From: Bradyrhizobium sp. 1(2017)
GTDB lineage: Bacteria > Pseudomonadota > Alphaproteobacteria > Rhizobiales > Xanthobacteraceae
Length of the DNA stretch: 64,000 bases
Assembly (NCBI RefSeq): GCF_011602485.2
Contig: NZ_CP050022.2
Location: 5,042,001-5,106,000, forward strand
Direction: 5' to 3'
The notes beneath the pieces were generated by a model. The model had not been told where the DNA came from and did no database searches. It worked only from the letters and a program-made list of their open reading frames with translations. The position numbers and the translations under genes are program-made. Shown in pieces: positions 44,159 through 53,374 of this stretch (position 1 is its first letter; every line of letters begins with the position of its first letter).

Positions 44159-45427
44159 ATGCTCCCCGCACAGCACAAGCGCGCCGCCGCGTTCATCAAG
44201 AATTTGAAGACTACCGATGCACGTCAGGAAGTGCCTGACGACGCGGTGAGCGGCCTCTACCTCATTGTGCAGCCGTCTGGAGCGTTGTCCTGGGCCGTTC
44301 GGACCAAGCTGGACGGCAAGGCCGCCAAAGTCACCCTAGGCCGCTATGACGAGGAAGGCTCCGGCCTAGAGCGGATCGAGCGGCCATCTAGCAAGCAAGT
44401 CCTCAACATCACCGAGGCGCGGGCATTGGCCGAACGCGTGAAAAAAGATGCAAAGCGCGGGCATGATCCACGCCAATCGAAAACCGAGCGCTTTAGCCTC
44501 GAATATTGGCTAGATGAATTCATCAAAGCCGCCCGCTCAACCGGGTTCAAAGGGCGTCCCGTCAAAGCATCCACAGCCGACGAATACGAACGCATCATCG
44601 AAACGGACATCAAGCCGAACTGGAAGCATATCAGCGACATTCGAACGATCGATGATCGCGACGTTAAAAAGCTGATCGACAAGCTAACGCCCGGCGCGCG
44701 ACGAAACGCATTCGCTCTGCTGTCAACCTTCTTTCGATGGAAAGCCGTCATTCGCACCATCGGCAAAAACGTGATCGAACTCGCGGACGTCCCTCCTAAA
44801 CCACAAAGCCGCGACCGCGTTCTTTCTCACGACGAAATCAAAGCTGTGTGGAACGCCGCAACGGCCTGTGACTATCCATTTGGGGCATTGGTCAAATTGC
44901 TCTTGTTGACGGGTCAACGACGCGACGAAATCGCGAACCTGAAGTGGTCCGAACTGTCTGAAACGTTTGATACGATCACGTTTGAAGGATCGCGCACGAA
45001 GAACGGTCGCGCCCACATTGTCCCGCTTCCGCAACTGGCAACCGCGATTATCAAGACGCTACCGCGAGTGGCAATCTCACCTGACAAGATGTCAGACTAC
45101 GTATTCACAACGATCGGCACCACGCCATTCAGCGGCTTCTCTAACGGAAAGATTGCCCTCGAAAAGCATTGCAAACCTGCATTGCCAGATTGGCACCTGC
45201 ATGATTTGCGTCGGACCGTTTCAACCGAACTCGCAAAACTACGCGTAACGCAGGAAGTGACGGAAGCGATATTGAACCACAAATCAGGCAAAGTCAGCGG
45301 CGTAGCAGCGATCTACAATCGTTACGAATACGCCGATGAAAAGCGCGAAGCCTTGAAGCTGTGGGCGGATCGGTTGCAGGAAATCGTCACTGATCGGCCG
45401 CGTCCAAAGTTGGTCGTGAGCCAGTAA
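44159..45427 (+). CDS. int: tyrosine-type integrase
   Basis: 422 residues. N-terminal DUF4102-like region VSGLYLIVQPSGALSWAVRT, SAM-like core-binding domain (FSLEYWLDEFIKAARST), and catalytic residues: Arg in LLTGQRRDEIANLKWSEL, His-x-x-Arg in WHLHDLRRTVSTEL, second His in AILNHKSG, and the Tyr nucleophile in AAIYNRYEYADEKREAL. P4-like integrases use tRNA genes; this one sits 170 bp from the left junction in a tRNA anticodon loop. It should catalyse integration and, with an AlpA-type excision factor, excision. Confidence 0.95.
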   Translation: MLPAQHKRAAAFIKNLKTTDARQEVPDDAVSGLYLIVQPSGALSWAVRTKLDGKAAKVTLGRYDEEGSGLERIERPSSKQVLNITEARALAERVKKDAKRGHDPRQSKTERFSLEYWLDEFIKAARSTGFKGRPVKASTADEYERIIETDIKPNWKHISDIRTIDDRDVKKLIDKLTPGARRNAFALLSTFFRWKAVIRTIGKNVIELADVPPKPQSRDRVLSHDEIKAVWNAATACDYPFGALVKLLLLTGQRRDEIANLKWSELSETFDTITFEGSRTKNGRAHIVPLPQLATAIIKTLPRVAISPDKMSDYVFTTIGTTPFSGFSNGKIALEKHCKPALPDWHLHDLRRTVSTELAKLRVTQEVTEAILNHKSGKVSGVAAIYNRYEYADEKREALKLWADRLQEIVTDRPRPKLVVSQ

Positions 45428-45518
45428 CGCGCCTTTGCGCATGGTTCAATAAGGCAGCACCGATTCCCAATCGAAGATCGCTATTGATTGCAACCTTCAA
45501 CGAGGGCACCTCACCGCA

Positions 45519-46520
45519 ATGAAAGTCTTCGAGTTGACAGATAGAGCTGTCCTAGAAAGCAGCATAGCCAATAAGAGATGCTTTGCATGCGGCGGAGCAC
45601 CGAGCACCGGCATAGGTGAGCACGTAATCCCAAAATGGCTTCAGACCCAATGCAATCTGTTTGACAAGCGACTGACGCTCTTGAACGGAACATCTATTCC
45701 ATATCGAAAATTGACCGTTCCGTGCTGCGTTGACTGCAATACTGGGTTCTTATCGACGATTGAAGCCGGCGTTCAACCGATCTTTCATCGCGGCAGCATA
45801 TCTTCTGACGAGGAGAAGCTTACTCTAGGCCGCTGGCTTTCCAAAATTTTGATTGGAATTCTAGTCAAAGAGACCAGCCTCTTGCTCGACCGGTCAAAAC
45901 CAAGCAGCAGTACAATCGTTCCCCCTAGCTTCATCGACGAGCTCCAGCATTGTCATTTTGTAATGCAGAGCGCAAGAAAGCCCACATCCTTCAGGTGCAT
46001 CCACAGTGAATATCCTTTCTCGCTCTATGCCTACACAGTGTCAAATCCCCGAAACAACGCCGAGTTTGATCTCTCAACAAATCTCGCCGGACAGTCGGTT
46101 TCTATCAGGATTGGTCAGCTAGGCGTCATATTCATCAACGACGGCGGGTTCCAAATGGAAGTTGGTCCGACGGGACCATTCGGCCTCTTGGGCGCTGAGC
46201 TGTCCAGAACACAATTCAGAGAGATATCAGCTCGCGTCCACTACAAAGCCGCGCTCAGAGACGCGACGCACTCCTACTTGACGTTCGAAAGCGACGAATC
46301 AATCCAGATTGAACAACTGAACGTTCGGTCCTTTTCAGGATATCTGCCGGGCAGCAACGAACTCCAGATATTCCGCGATTGGAATGAAACCGAACTAAGC
46401 TATGCCATGTCGGGATACATGGCCGTTGATCGCTCGATCGTATTCGACGAAGCAGCTCAGGTGTGCCGAACATCGCTCATCGATCAACAAGGCAAGCTAA
46501 TCGCTGAACCCAAGCCGTAG
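45519..46520 (+). CDS. HNH-like nuclease family protein, paralogue 1
   Basis: 333 residues. Residues 21-80 form an HNH/treble-clef pattern: KRCFACGGAP, EHVIPKWLQTQCN (His in the metal/catalytic position) and VPCCVDCNTGF. The remaining 250 residues contain YTVSNPRNNAEFDL, RIGQLGVIFINDGG and AELSRTQFREIS, each with a counterpart in the convergent gene at 46569-47693, so the two proteins are full-length paralogues. Likely a nuclease in defence or element maintenance; this is inference. No signal peptide. Confidence 0.75.
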   Translation: MKVFELTDRAVLESSIANKRCFACGGAPSTGIGEHVIPKWLQTQCNLFDKRLTLLNGTSIPYRKLTVPCCVDCNTGFLSTIEAGVQPIFHRGSISSDEEKLTLGRWLSKILIGILVKETSLLLDRSKPSSSTIVPPSFIDELQHCHFVMQSARKPTSFRCIHSEYPFSLYAYTVSNPRNNAEFDLSTNLAGQSVSIRIGQLGVIFINDGGFQMEVGPTGPFGLLGAELSRTQFREISARVHYKAALRDATHSYLTFESDESIQIEQLNVRSFSGYLPGSNELQIFRDWNETELSYAMSGYMAVDRSIVFDEAAQVCRTSLIDQQGKLIAEPKP

Positions 46521-46568
46521 ATCTCCCACGCCTTTGTCAGAACGCGCTCCCGCCGCAACCCAGGGCGT

Positions 46569-47693
46569 TCACTTCCACCGCTTTGTATCGCCGAGGATAA
46601 AATCACCGTTGTTGTCCCACAATACAGACATGTTCCCCGTCAGCACCACCTTCTTCACTTCCTCTTCGGACGCGCCGAGGGACGGGAAAGTTGACCATGC
46701 ATGACCGATTGCATTCCACATTAATTGCCCGCGCACTTCCAAGTCCCACCCGACTAATTCCGGCCGCTCGGAGCGGCGCGCGATGATCGTGTGCTCTTCC
46801 CTCACGGTATCGCAAAGGCTTTGAAAACTTGGACGTTCCTTCAGGTGCCAATTAAGCATCGCGAACTCGACCATAATCTCGCGCACCTGCAATTCAGAAA
46901 TCGGACCCGTGAGTTTTGGGAGCATATTATGTTGGATGTAGCTCTGCGCACCTCTGGAGTCGTCGAACACAACGAATATGGCGGTACGTCCAAGCCTCAG
47001 CATCATCGTCTGCGTAGCGTGAAGATCCCCGAAATCGAACTCGTCGAGACTCCCTTCCGTACGAACCGGATAAACCATAAGCGATCCTATTACTTCCGGC
47101 TCTATGATCGTGGGGATGTAGAAGCACCTAATAACGGTGTGGAGATGATGCAGGAGATACCAATCGTAATCGTCGGCGATCATGCCGGCGTCTACACGGG
47201 TGTCGAGGACTTTTCTGTTCGTCTTATTCTTTAGGTGTAGCTTCAGATAAATAAGCCCCATCCAAACGAATAAATGCAATCCTTTTCCAGACGCGACAAA
47301 GTCCTGAACCGAATGCGGCGAGCCATCCAATGCTGCGCTTATGGGCAGCTCAATTTCCCTTCCCATGAGGGTGTTGCACTCTTCGCAGCACGGAACTGTA
47401 TGGCGGTCGTAACGAACCGGCCGGCCGTTGGGCAACGTGATCGTGCGCGAAAAGAGATTGTACCTTTGCAGCAACCACCTTGGAAATACGTGCTCGTCAT
47501 TGAATGGCTTTGTATCCGGCGCAGCGCCGCAGATGAAGCAGCAGTTCCCTAAAGCGATGTCCCTAATAAAACGCTGGGTACTAAAATAGATCACTTTGCT
47601 GCCGTCGACGATTGAGCCATCGTCTGTCTTTGTCCACGTCAATGCCAAATCCCCTGTAGCGTCCCATCCTTCGCTGCTATTCTCATATTTCAT
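46569..47693 (-). CDS. HNH-like nuclease family protein, paralogue 2
   Basis: 374 residues with about 40 extra N-terminal residues. HNH/treble-clef region: NCCFICGAAP, DEHVFPRWLLQRYNLFS, TLPNGRPVRYDRHTVPCCEE followed by CNT. C-terminal matches to paralogue 1: YPVRTEGSLDEFDFGDL, RLGRTAIFVVFDDS and GPISELQVREIMVEF. Convergent with that gene, stops 49 bp apart. RBS-like AAAGGATAG upstream. Function inferred only from the HNH fold. Confidence 0.75.
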   Translation of the reverse strand: MKYENSSEGWDATGDLALTWTKTDDGSIVDGSKVIYFSTQRFIRDIALGNCCFICGAAPDTKPFNDEHVFPRWLLQRYNLFSRTITLPNGRPVRYDRHTVPCCEECNTLMGREIELPISAALDGSPHSVQDFVASGKGLHLFVWMGLIYLKLHLKNKTNRKVLDTRVDAGMIADDYDWYLLHHLHTVIRCFYIPTIIEPEVIGSLMVYPVRTEGSLDEFDFGDLHATQTMMLRLGRTAIFVVFDDSRGAQSYIQHNMLPKLTGPISELQVREIMVEFAMLNWHLKERPSFQSLCDTVREEHTIIARRSERPELVGWDLEVRGQLMWNAIGHAWSTFPSLGASEEEVKKVVLTGNMSVLWDNNGDFILGDTKRWK

Positions 47694-48043
47694 TCTCGCT
47701 TTCTATCCTTTGCGTCCTTCGCGCCCCGCGTCTGTTTGCCTCTTCCGACGTGTTCATCACGGTCTCTGGCAGATGAGCCTCAATGAGCAGATAGAGCAGC
47801 AAATATAGAATTTGGCAGCGCGCGGAATCATCGCATTGAAATCGTTGATGTTCGGCGCGGCGACATATTGCCGGGGAAGCCGAGGGGTACGCGAAGCCCC
47901 TTCAATGCTGTTGATCTTTACTCATCGTGGCCTTGACGAACCATATTCGTTGAATCAGTTTGTGTAAGCCGGTGATGCGGATGCTCCCGGTGTAAGGGTC
48001 GGATGGCCCAAGTCGCGGTAGAGACGCGGCGCGCGGCGGGCGG
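47694..48043. other. 350-bp gap between HNH paralogue 2 and the AlpA-like gene
   Basis: No gene with a credible start is visible. It must hold the promoters of both flanking divergent genes. AGGGG and CCCCT around GTACGCGAAG (about 47884-47905) form a small hairpin. Confidence 0.5.
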
Positions 48044-48358
48044 ATGCCTGTGAACCCCGTCAACATCATCATCAGGTCATCCGCCATGACATCAACGGTC
48101 CTGCTCGTTGACGCGAGCACACACGCGGCTTTCGCGCCCAGCGACATCCTCGTCAATTCCAAAGCTGCCAGGACAATGCTCGGCAATATCTCGCACGCGA
48201 CGCTACATTGCTGGCAGCACGGTCTACACCATCGCACGCGCAACAAGATCATCGCCCCGCTCGCGGACTTCCCCGCCCCGGTCATGATCAGCGGTCGGCG
48301 CTACTGGCGCCGGTCCGACCTCGAAAAGTTCATCAACGGTCGCGCCAGCGCCGCCTAG
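48044..48358 (+). CDS. AlpA-like DNA-binding protein
   Basis: 104 residues from ATG 48044, or about 90 from ATG 48086. The C-terminal 60 residues form a MerR/AlpA-type winged helix-turn-helix: LVNSKAARTMLGNISHATLH, then FPAPVMISGRRYWRRSDLEK. In P4 and PICI elements AlpA activates excision and replication genes. It precedes the primase gene with only a hairpin between them, consistent with that role. Confidence 0.7.
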   Translation: MPVNPVNIIIRSSAMTSTVLLVDASTHAAFAPSDILVNSKAARTMLGNISHATLHCWQHGLHHRTRNKIIAPLADFPAPVMISGRRYWRRSDLEKFINGRASAA

Positions 48359-48370
48359 CGCCAGAGGAAA

Positions 48371-48400
48371 AGGCCCCGCCAGCGCAACCCGGCAGGGCCT
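48371..48400 (+). terminator. hairpin between alpA-like and primase genes
   Basis: AGGCCCCGCC and GGCAGGGCCT form a 10-bp stem with one mismatch and a ten-base loop. No T-run, so it may attenuate rather than terminate. Confidence 0.5.
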
Positions 48401-48429
48401 CTAATCATCGTTCTTTAGGAATAAGCATC

Positions 48430-50952
48430 ATGACTATACACGCCCGCGCCGCGCATCTCAACCGCGCGCTTGTGACACTGCGCGCATTCGATAGCGGAAA
48501 GCCGCCTGCAAACCTCGCCGATCCTCTCGCGGGCCTGAAATCCCTTCCGCAATGGGTGCTGTGGCGACTTGAGCAATACGATGGCGAACCGAAACCGCGC
48601 AAAATCCCATACGATCCGAAGACACTTCAACGCGCCGACACAACCAATCCGACCACATGGGCGAGTTTCGAAACCGCGACGACCATTGCGACGATCAATC
48701 CGGAATTCCGGATCGGCTTTGTTTTCACCTTAAATGATCCATATATCTTCGTTGATCTTGATGCGTGCCGCGATCCGGACTCCGGCACATATAACGACGA
48801 AGCAACGCATATTTGCACGCGCTTATTTCCGGGCGTAGCAGCGGAGGTTAGCCAATCAGGAAGCGGCTTGCACCTGATCATGAGAGGCGACAAAACCCAA
48901 TTCGGCAATCGCCGCAACAAGTGGGGTGGCCGATTTGAGTTTTATCAGAACAACCGCTTTATCGCCATTGCGGGCAGCCAATGGATTGGTAATGCCGACT
49001 TAGAGCAGACAGCATCGCTGCAAACCTTCCTTCCGATCCGCGAACACGACCGGGACAATCAAGAAATCGAGACCATCCGCGATCCGAGATGGTCAGGGCC
49101 GGAAGACGATCAGGAACTATTGGCCCGTATGTTTGCATCTGATGACAAGATTTCAGACGATCGGCTTGCAGAGTTAAATGACACGATCATGTGCAATCCG
49201 AGTGATTGGTTTGCCAAAATCGAATTCGACAGGTTGAGCAAACGAGTTCCGTTCGCCGCGCTATGGAATGGTGATGCTAAAGTTCTGAACCACCTCTACC
49301 CGTCATCAACAGGACAGCAATTCGACCACAGTGCAGCTGATTTGGCCCTCATGAACAAGTTGGCATTCTGGACCGGCAAGGATCATGTGCGAATGATCCG
49401 GCTTTTCAACATATGCGCGCTAGGCAAGCGCGATAAATGGATTAGGCGCGCGTACTACCGCAACAGAACGGCCAGTAGTAGCAACATAGCCTGTTGCAAT
49501 ATCTATTCCGGCACCGTCGCCGAACGCCGGGAAAAACAACGCAAGGAAAACGAGCGTATCGGTGAACAGCTTGAATTCGACACAACCACGAAGTTGATGA
49601 CGTTGGTCGAAATGGAAGCAAGCCTATTCTTCGCTAAGACCGGGAACAGCGGCGCAGTTGCCAACGCGATCAACCGCGAAGTGCTGTCGATGAGCGTCGC
49701 TCGCAATTCGTACGCGGCATCGCTCGAAACGCTAAAATACAAAGACGGCCGCAGCGGAAAAGAAAAGGAAAAGCCTGTACCCGGCTTAGAACTGTGGTTG
49801 AAAAGCACCAAGCGAATGAATGTAGACGCGGTCACTTGGAAGCCGGACGGCGGCCCTATCTGCGAACCGCCAGAGCGACCGGGCGAAAGCGCCTTCAACG
49901 TTTGGCGCGGACTGATCAAGCCGACGTTTACCGATCACTTCATCAGCGACGATCGGTTGCGCGACAATTGGTTGCCTGTATGGCGCGAACACCTCGCCTA
50001 TCTCGTTCCGATCGAAGCGGAACGCACTCGATTTGAACAGTGGCTTGCCCACATTCTGCAACATCCCGGTGAAAAAGTCGAAACTGGCTGGTGCTTCGTC
50101 GCAACTCAAACCGGCATTGGTCGCAACTGGCTAAGTGGCGTTCTGTCGCGCGTGCTACGCGGCTACGTGCTCAACAATGCGATTTTGGATACGATCCTTG
50201 AGGGTAAATATAACGGCCGCATGTCCCGCAAGCTGCTGATGGTCGTAGACGAAGCACGAGCAGGAATGCGCGGTACCAACAGTTGGGGACTGTCGGAAAA
50301 GCTCAAGACAATGGTGAATGCCGATTATCGCGAAATCAACGAAAAGCACGGCTTGCAATGGGTTGAGCATAACGCACTGCGCTGGCTCGTATTCAGCAAC
50401 AATTGGGACGCGCTCCCGATCGAACAGAACGATAGACGCTGGAACATCATTGAAAACCCGACGCAACCGCAACCAACGAGCTACTACGACTTCATTTACG
50501 AACGAATGAGACAGAATGAATTGATAGCCGCAGTGTGGGCGCATCTTTCCACGTTGTCGCTCGACGGGTTCAATGTTGGACATCGCAGCATTGAGAACGA
50601 CGCGCGCAAAAGGATGCTTTCGAACCTTGCGAATGAGGTTGAACAGGCCTTAGCAGAGTTCAAAGACCATTGGCAGGCGCAAGTGGCGCGTTTCGAGACG
50701 ATCAAACAATTCGTGAAGCACAGAATTCCGAATGCGAACGAAACTGTCATCCGAAGAAACCTATCGAAACAAGAAATGATCTTCTGCGAAAGGCGCGTCA
50801 CCAAAGACAACGTTCGCTTGGTGATTATCCGCGATCTGAACGAGCAGCAGATTTACGCCGACCCCGCGCTCTATGTGCAGCTTGCGAACGTCGAAGCAAA
50901 CAGGTTGCGAACGAACGGGTTTCTCCCCTTCACAGTTGCCGTCGCTTCATAA
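48430..50952 (+). CDS. primase-helicase (NrS-1-polymerase-like, with SF3-like ATPase)
   Basis: 840 residues from the ATG at 48430. The N-terminal 230 residues fit the NrS-1-type primase-polymerase: LPQWVLWRLEQYDGEPKPRK, YIFVDLDACRDPDSG and VSQSGSGLHLIMRG. The C-terminal half is an AAA/SF3-like helicase of the DUF5906 type: CFVATQTGIGRNWLSGVLSR (Walker A with Arg for Lys), KLLMVVDEARAG (Walker B), and ALRWLVFSNNWDALPIEQND (sensor and arginine finger region). It should start replication of the excised element. Upstream in-frame codons to 48208 lie in the alpA gene and are unlikely to be used. Confidence 0.85.
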   Translation: MTIHARAAHLNRALVTLRAFDSGKPPANLADPLAGLKSLPQWVLWRLEQYDGEPKPRKIPYDPKTLQRADTTNPTTWASFETATTIATINPEFRIGFVFTLNDPYIFVDLDACRDPDSGTYNDEATHICTRLFPGVAAEVSQSGSGLHLIMRGDKTQFGNRRNKWGGRFEFYQNNRFIAIAGSQWIGNADLEQTASLQTFLPIREHDRDNQEIETIRDPRWSGPEDDQELLARMFASDDKISDDRLAELNDTIMCNPSDWFAKIEFDRLSKRVPFAALWNGDAKVLNHLYPSSTGQQFDHSAADLALMNKLAFWTGKDHVRMIRLFNICALGKRDKWIRRAYYRNRTASSSNIACCNIYSGTVAERREKQRKENERIGEQLEFDTTTKLMTLVEMEASLFFAKTGNSGAVANAINREVLSMSVARNSYAASLETLKYKDGRSGKEKEKPVPGLELWLKSTKRMNVDAVTWKPDGGPICEPPERPGESAFNVWRGLIKPTFTDHFISDDRLRDNWLPVWREHLAYLVPIEAERTRFEQWLAHILQHPGEKVETGWCFVATQTGIGRNWLSGVLSRVLRGYVLNNAILDTILEGKYNGRMSRKLLMVVDEARAGMRGTNSWGLSEKLKTMVNADYREINEKHGLQWVEHNALRWLVFSNNWDALPIEQNDRRWNIIENPTQPQPTSYYDFIYERMRQNELIAAVWAHLSTLSLDGFNVGHRSIENDARKRMLSNLANEVEQALAEFKDHWQAQVARFETIKQFVKHRIPNANETVIRRNLSKQEMIFCERRVTKDNVRLVIIRDLNEQQIYADPALYVQLANVEANRLRTNGFLPFTVAVAS

Positions 50953-51006
50953 TTTGGAGCGGCGACAACGGCGACAGGGCCTTTATCCTTTAGGAAAAAA
51001 GATATC

Positions 51007-51038
51007 CCCTCTACATCTCTCTGTAGGGCTGTAGAGGG
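51007..51038. terminator. inverted repeat after the primase gene
   Basis: CCCTCTACA and TGTAGAGGG with a 14-base loop, 55 bp after the stop codon. Could terminate the primase transcript or be part of an origin; a second TGTAG lies in the loop. Confidence 0.5.
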
Positions 51039-51212
51039 CCGTCGCCGCTGTCGCCATGCTGTTAGGGAGCGCGCCCATAAATCGCCATGTCGGCTTTACT
51101 CCTGAAATCAGAAATCGCCGGTCGTCCATGGAACTTTCGGCTTCGGGCCCAATAGCGGACGCCGCCACGCATGCGATGGCGGCGCCGCTCGTGGCTGCGG
51201 TAGAGGCGGTTA

Positions 51213-52829
51213 CTATTTCACCATCGCAATCTCACTCGGACGCCATTCCTTGGTGAAGAACGGTTCAAGCGGACTGTAAAGACGCAGGATAGTGAACCAG
51301 CCTTTTTTCGGGTCCGTCTGTATCCAGTTGCCACGCTTGACGTCCGCAGGCTGGGTCGGACTGAAATAGATTGTCGTAGTGCCGTCGGCGTCTGCTTCGG
51401 CGGCCGGCGACGGATAACTCTGGCTACCAGCGCGAGGGTGGCGCTGCGGCGTGTCAAGCATGGAGCGTGTCTGGTTGTCGTAGACCGTGAACGACCAGAA
51501 GTTCGCCTCCGGTATTCCCTTGGGTAGCGTCACTTTGTACGTCTTGGACCCGTCGAAGTAATTCTTGTCGGCATCCAGCATGTTGAGGAGGTATTGCGAG
51601 CCGATGCCCGGCACGCGCATCGCCATGGCCGGTGTGATACCGGTGACGTAGTAGAAGAAGGCGGTGCGCGCATCCAACTGCCGGTAGCCGGTCGCTGGGA
51701 ATGGCTTGACGCCCTCACGAGTTATTTCTGGGATTGGCGTCTCGAACTCGTACCCGGTGACGAACAGAAAGTTCATCCATGCCGAACCGGGATAATAGAA
51801 CCAGCTTGGATCACGAGGGTTCATGAACAGGGAGCGGGAGGTGGCATTGGCGACCGCAAGCGCTTCGGCGAGAATTTTCTTCATCCGCGCGTCCGGCGCA
51901 AACGGTTTGTCTTTGACAATACCGATGGCTGCGACCGACCCCATTTGTTCAAGGTCGAGGGATGTAGCAGGCTCTTGCTGCACGATTTCGTTTAGCATCT
52001 CATAGAAACTGAAATCGTTGGGCGGAACGGTGTTCATCACCTTGCCGCTGCCTTCGTGAAACTTGGAAGGCGGCGGGTCTCCGATCCTGCCGAGCTTGGC
52101 CTTGCCGCTGAGGTACTCGGCAATGGGTGTTCCGACGCCGCCGGGTTCGAACGGGTAAATCTTGGTCGATTGCTTAATGGATGCGACCGCAGGTTTCGGG
52201 TCGTTTTTGTTTTCAAGAAAAGCGCGGCCCATGATTAAGAGCCGGTTTGTCCGGGATCGGGACACGAAGTAGCCGCCCTCCGGCACCGGACCGTCGTAAC
52301 CCGGTGGCAGGATGAGATACTTGCCACCGAGGCCACGATCAGGGCCAGGCTGGCCAAAATCGGTGACCCAGCGGAACCACATGTCGTCGAGCGCTCCAAG
52401 GACCTTGGGCGGCACCTCGAACACCATCGGCCCCTTGGAGACGTCGATGAAGCCAAGGAAGTACACAGTGTCTGCGTTGGCAGTCAGGAAGAGCGACTTT
52501 GCATCCATCAACTCGGAAAAAATGAGGATTTCATTGTCCTTGACCCCGGCCTCCAAGAAGCCCCTGCGGGCGGCGACTAAGCTCACCCCTTGCATGGTGT
52601 TTGCAAAGGCGTTGTAAGCGTGCGTGAAATCGATGTAATCGTAAGCCTTCTCCAACGTGGCTTTTCCGGGCGCACCATCCTTGAAATCGAACGTGCCAAG
52701 CCGCGTCTCGACTTTGTCCGGCGTGATGATTGACGGGGGAATTACCGGTGCCGTTTGGGCGGGGGCAGTCCGAGGCAGTACCAACGTAATGCAAACGACG
52801 GCTGCTGTAAGCGAACCTACTGACTTCAT
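51213..52829 (-). CDS. DUF1254/DUF1214 exported protein (cargo)
   Basis: 538 residues from the ATG at 52829, after GGGAGG. Signal peptide SLTAAVVCITLVLPRTAPAQ. DUF1254 part: YDYIDFTHAYNAFANTMQGV, LFLTANADTVYFLGFIDVSK. DUF1214 part: FWSFTVYDNQTRSMLDTPQR, TIYFSPTQPADVKRGNWIQT. These are large periplasmic proteins of unknown function that occur in many proteobacteria. It runs opposite to the replication genes and has no counterpart in satellite cores, so it is probably cargo. Confidence 0.9.
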   Translation of the reverse strand: MKSVGSLTAAVVCITLVLPRTAPAQTAPVIPPSIITPDKVETRLGTFDFKDGAPGKATLEKAYDYIDFTHAYNAFANTMQGVSLVAARRGFLEAGVKDNEILIFSELMDAKSLFLTANADTVYFLGFIDVSKGPMVFEVPPKVLGALDDMWFRWVTDFGQPGPDRGLGGKYLILPPGYDGPVPEGGYFVSRSRTNRLLIMGRAFLENKNDPKPAVASIKQSTKIYPFEPGGVGTPIAEYLSGKAKLGRIGDPPPSKFHEGSGKVMNTVPPNDFSFYEMLNEIVQQEPATSLDLEQMGSVAAIGIVKDKPFAPDARMKKILAEALAVANATSRSLFMNPRDPSWFYYPGSAWMNFLFVTGYEFETPIPEITREGVKPFPATGYRQLDARTAFFYYVTGITPAMAMRVPGIGSQYLLNMLDADKNYFDGSKTYKVTLPKGIPEANFWSFTVYDNQTRSMLDTPQRHPRAGSQSYPSPAAEADADGTTTIYFSPTQPADVKRGNWIQTDPKKGWFTILRLYSPLEPFFTKEWRPSEIAMVK

Positions 52830-53157
52830 TAGTCGCCTCCCGTGATGCTGATTGAACAGTCTTGATGCTACCAGAGAGGGTATTTGGCCACCTATTGGCC
52901 CTAGGGTCAAATCAGAAGTGCAATGCCCCTTTCTAAAGAGCTGGTAGCATCGGTGCCCGCATTGGCCGAACGTCTGCTTCGGGTCCGCAACCGGTCATCC
53001 CTAATGTTCGGGTGGCGAGTCCGCGTCACCCCCTTAGAGCAGACCGAATTACCCCACAGTGCCCCCTACAAAAACGCGGTCAGTTATCACGTTAATGTTG
53101 CGTGCGTTTGGGTTGTCGCATTTCTGTTTGCTGAACCGATGCTCCATTCGCAGCGCG

Positions 53158-53193
53158 ATCATCGCGATTATCGTCGCAATTATCATCGCAAGT
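53158..53193. repeat. three 12-bp tandem repeats, iteron-like
   Basis: ATCATCGCGATT, ATCGTCGCAATT and ATCATCGCAAGT in direct tandem; a fourth degenerate copy (TCATCGCAATAT) is at 53219. The next 80 bp are AT-rich. This lies in the 545-bp gap 52830-53374, which has no supported gene, between cargo and the unknown-gene block. Position and composition suit a replication origin or an operator. Confidence 0.6.
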
Positions 53194-53374
53194 AATACCG
53201 CATGAACAACACAATATTCATCGCAATATCCACAGCAATAATCAAATGAAATCAAGTACTTAGTGAGGTCGTCTCTTGACTTTACTTTCCGGCTCGGTGT
53301 ATTCGTTGGCGTGTCGTAAATATTCAGGCGTTTGGAGTGCTGCGCTCCTCGCCGTGTCAAGGAAAGGATTGCTG

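Noticed and set aside
47884..47905. Small hairpin with AGGGG and CCCCT arms as a riboswitch
   Set aside because: Too short and without any conserved aptamer core.
47902..48285. 127-codon minus-strand frame
   Set aside because: Overlaps the AlpA-like gene antisense, with no domain or ribosome site.
52923..53195. 90-codon plus-strand frame in the element
   Set aside because: No ribosome site or domain; it covers the iteron-like repeats.
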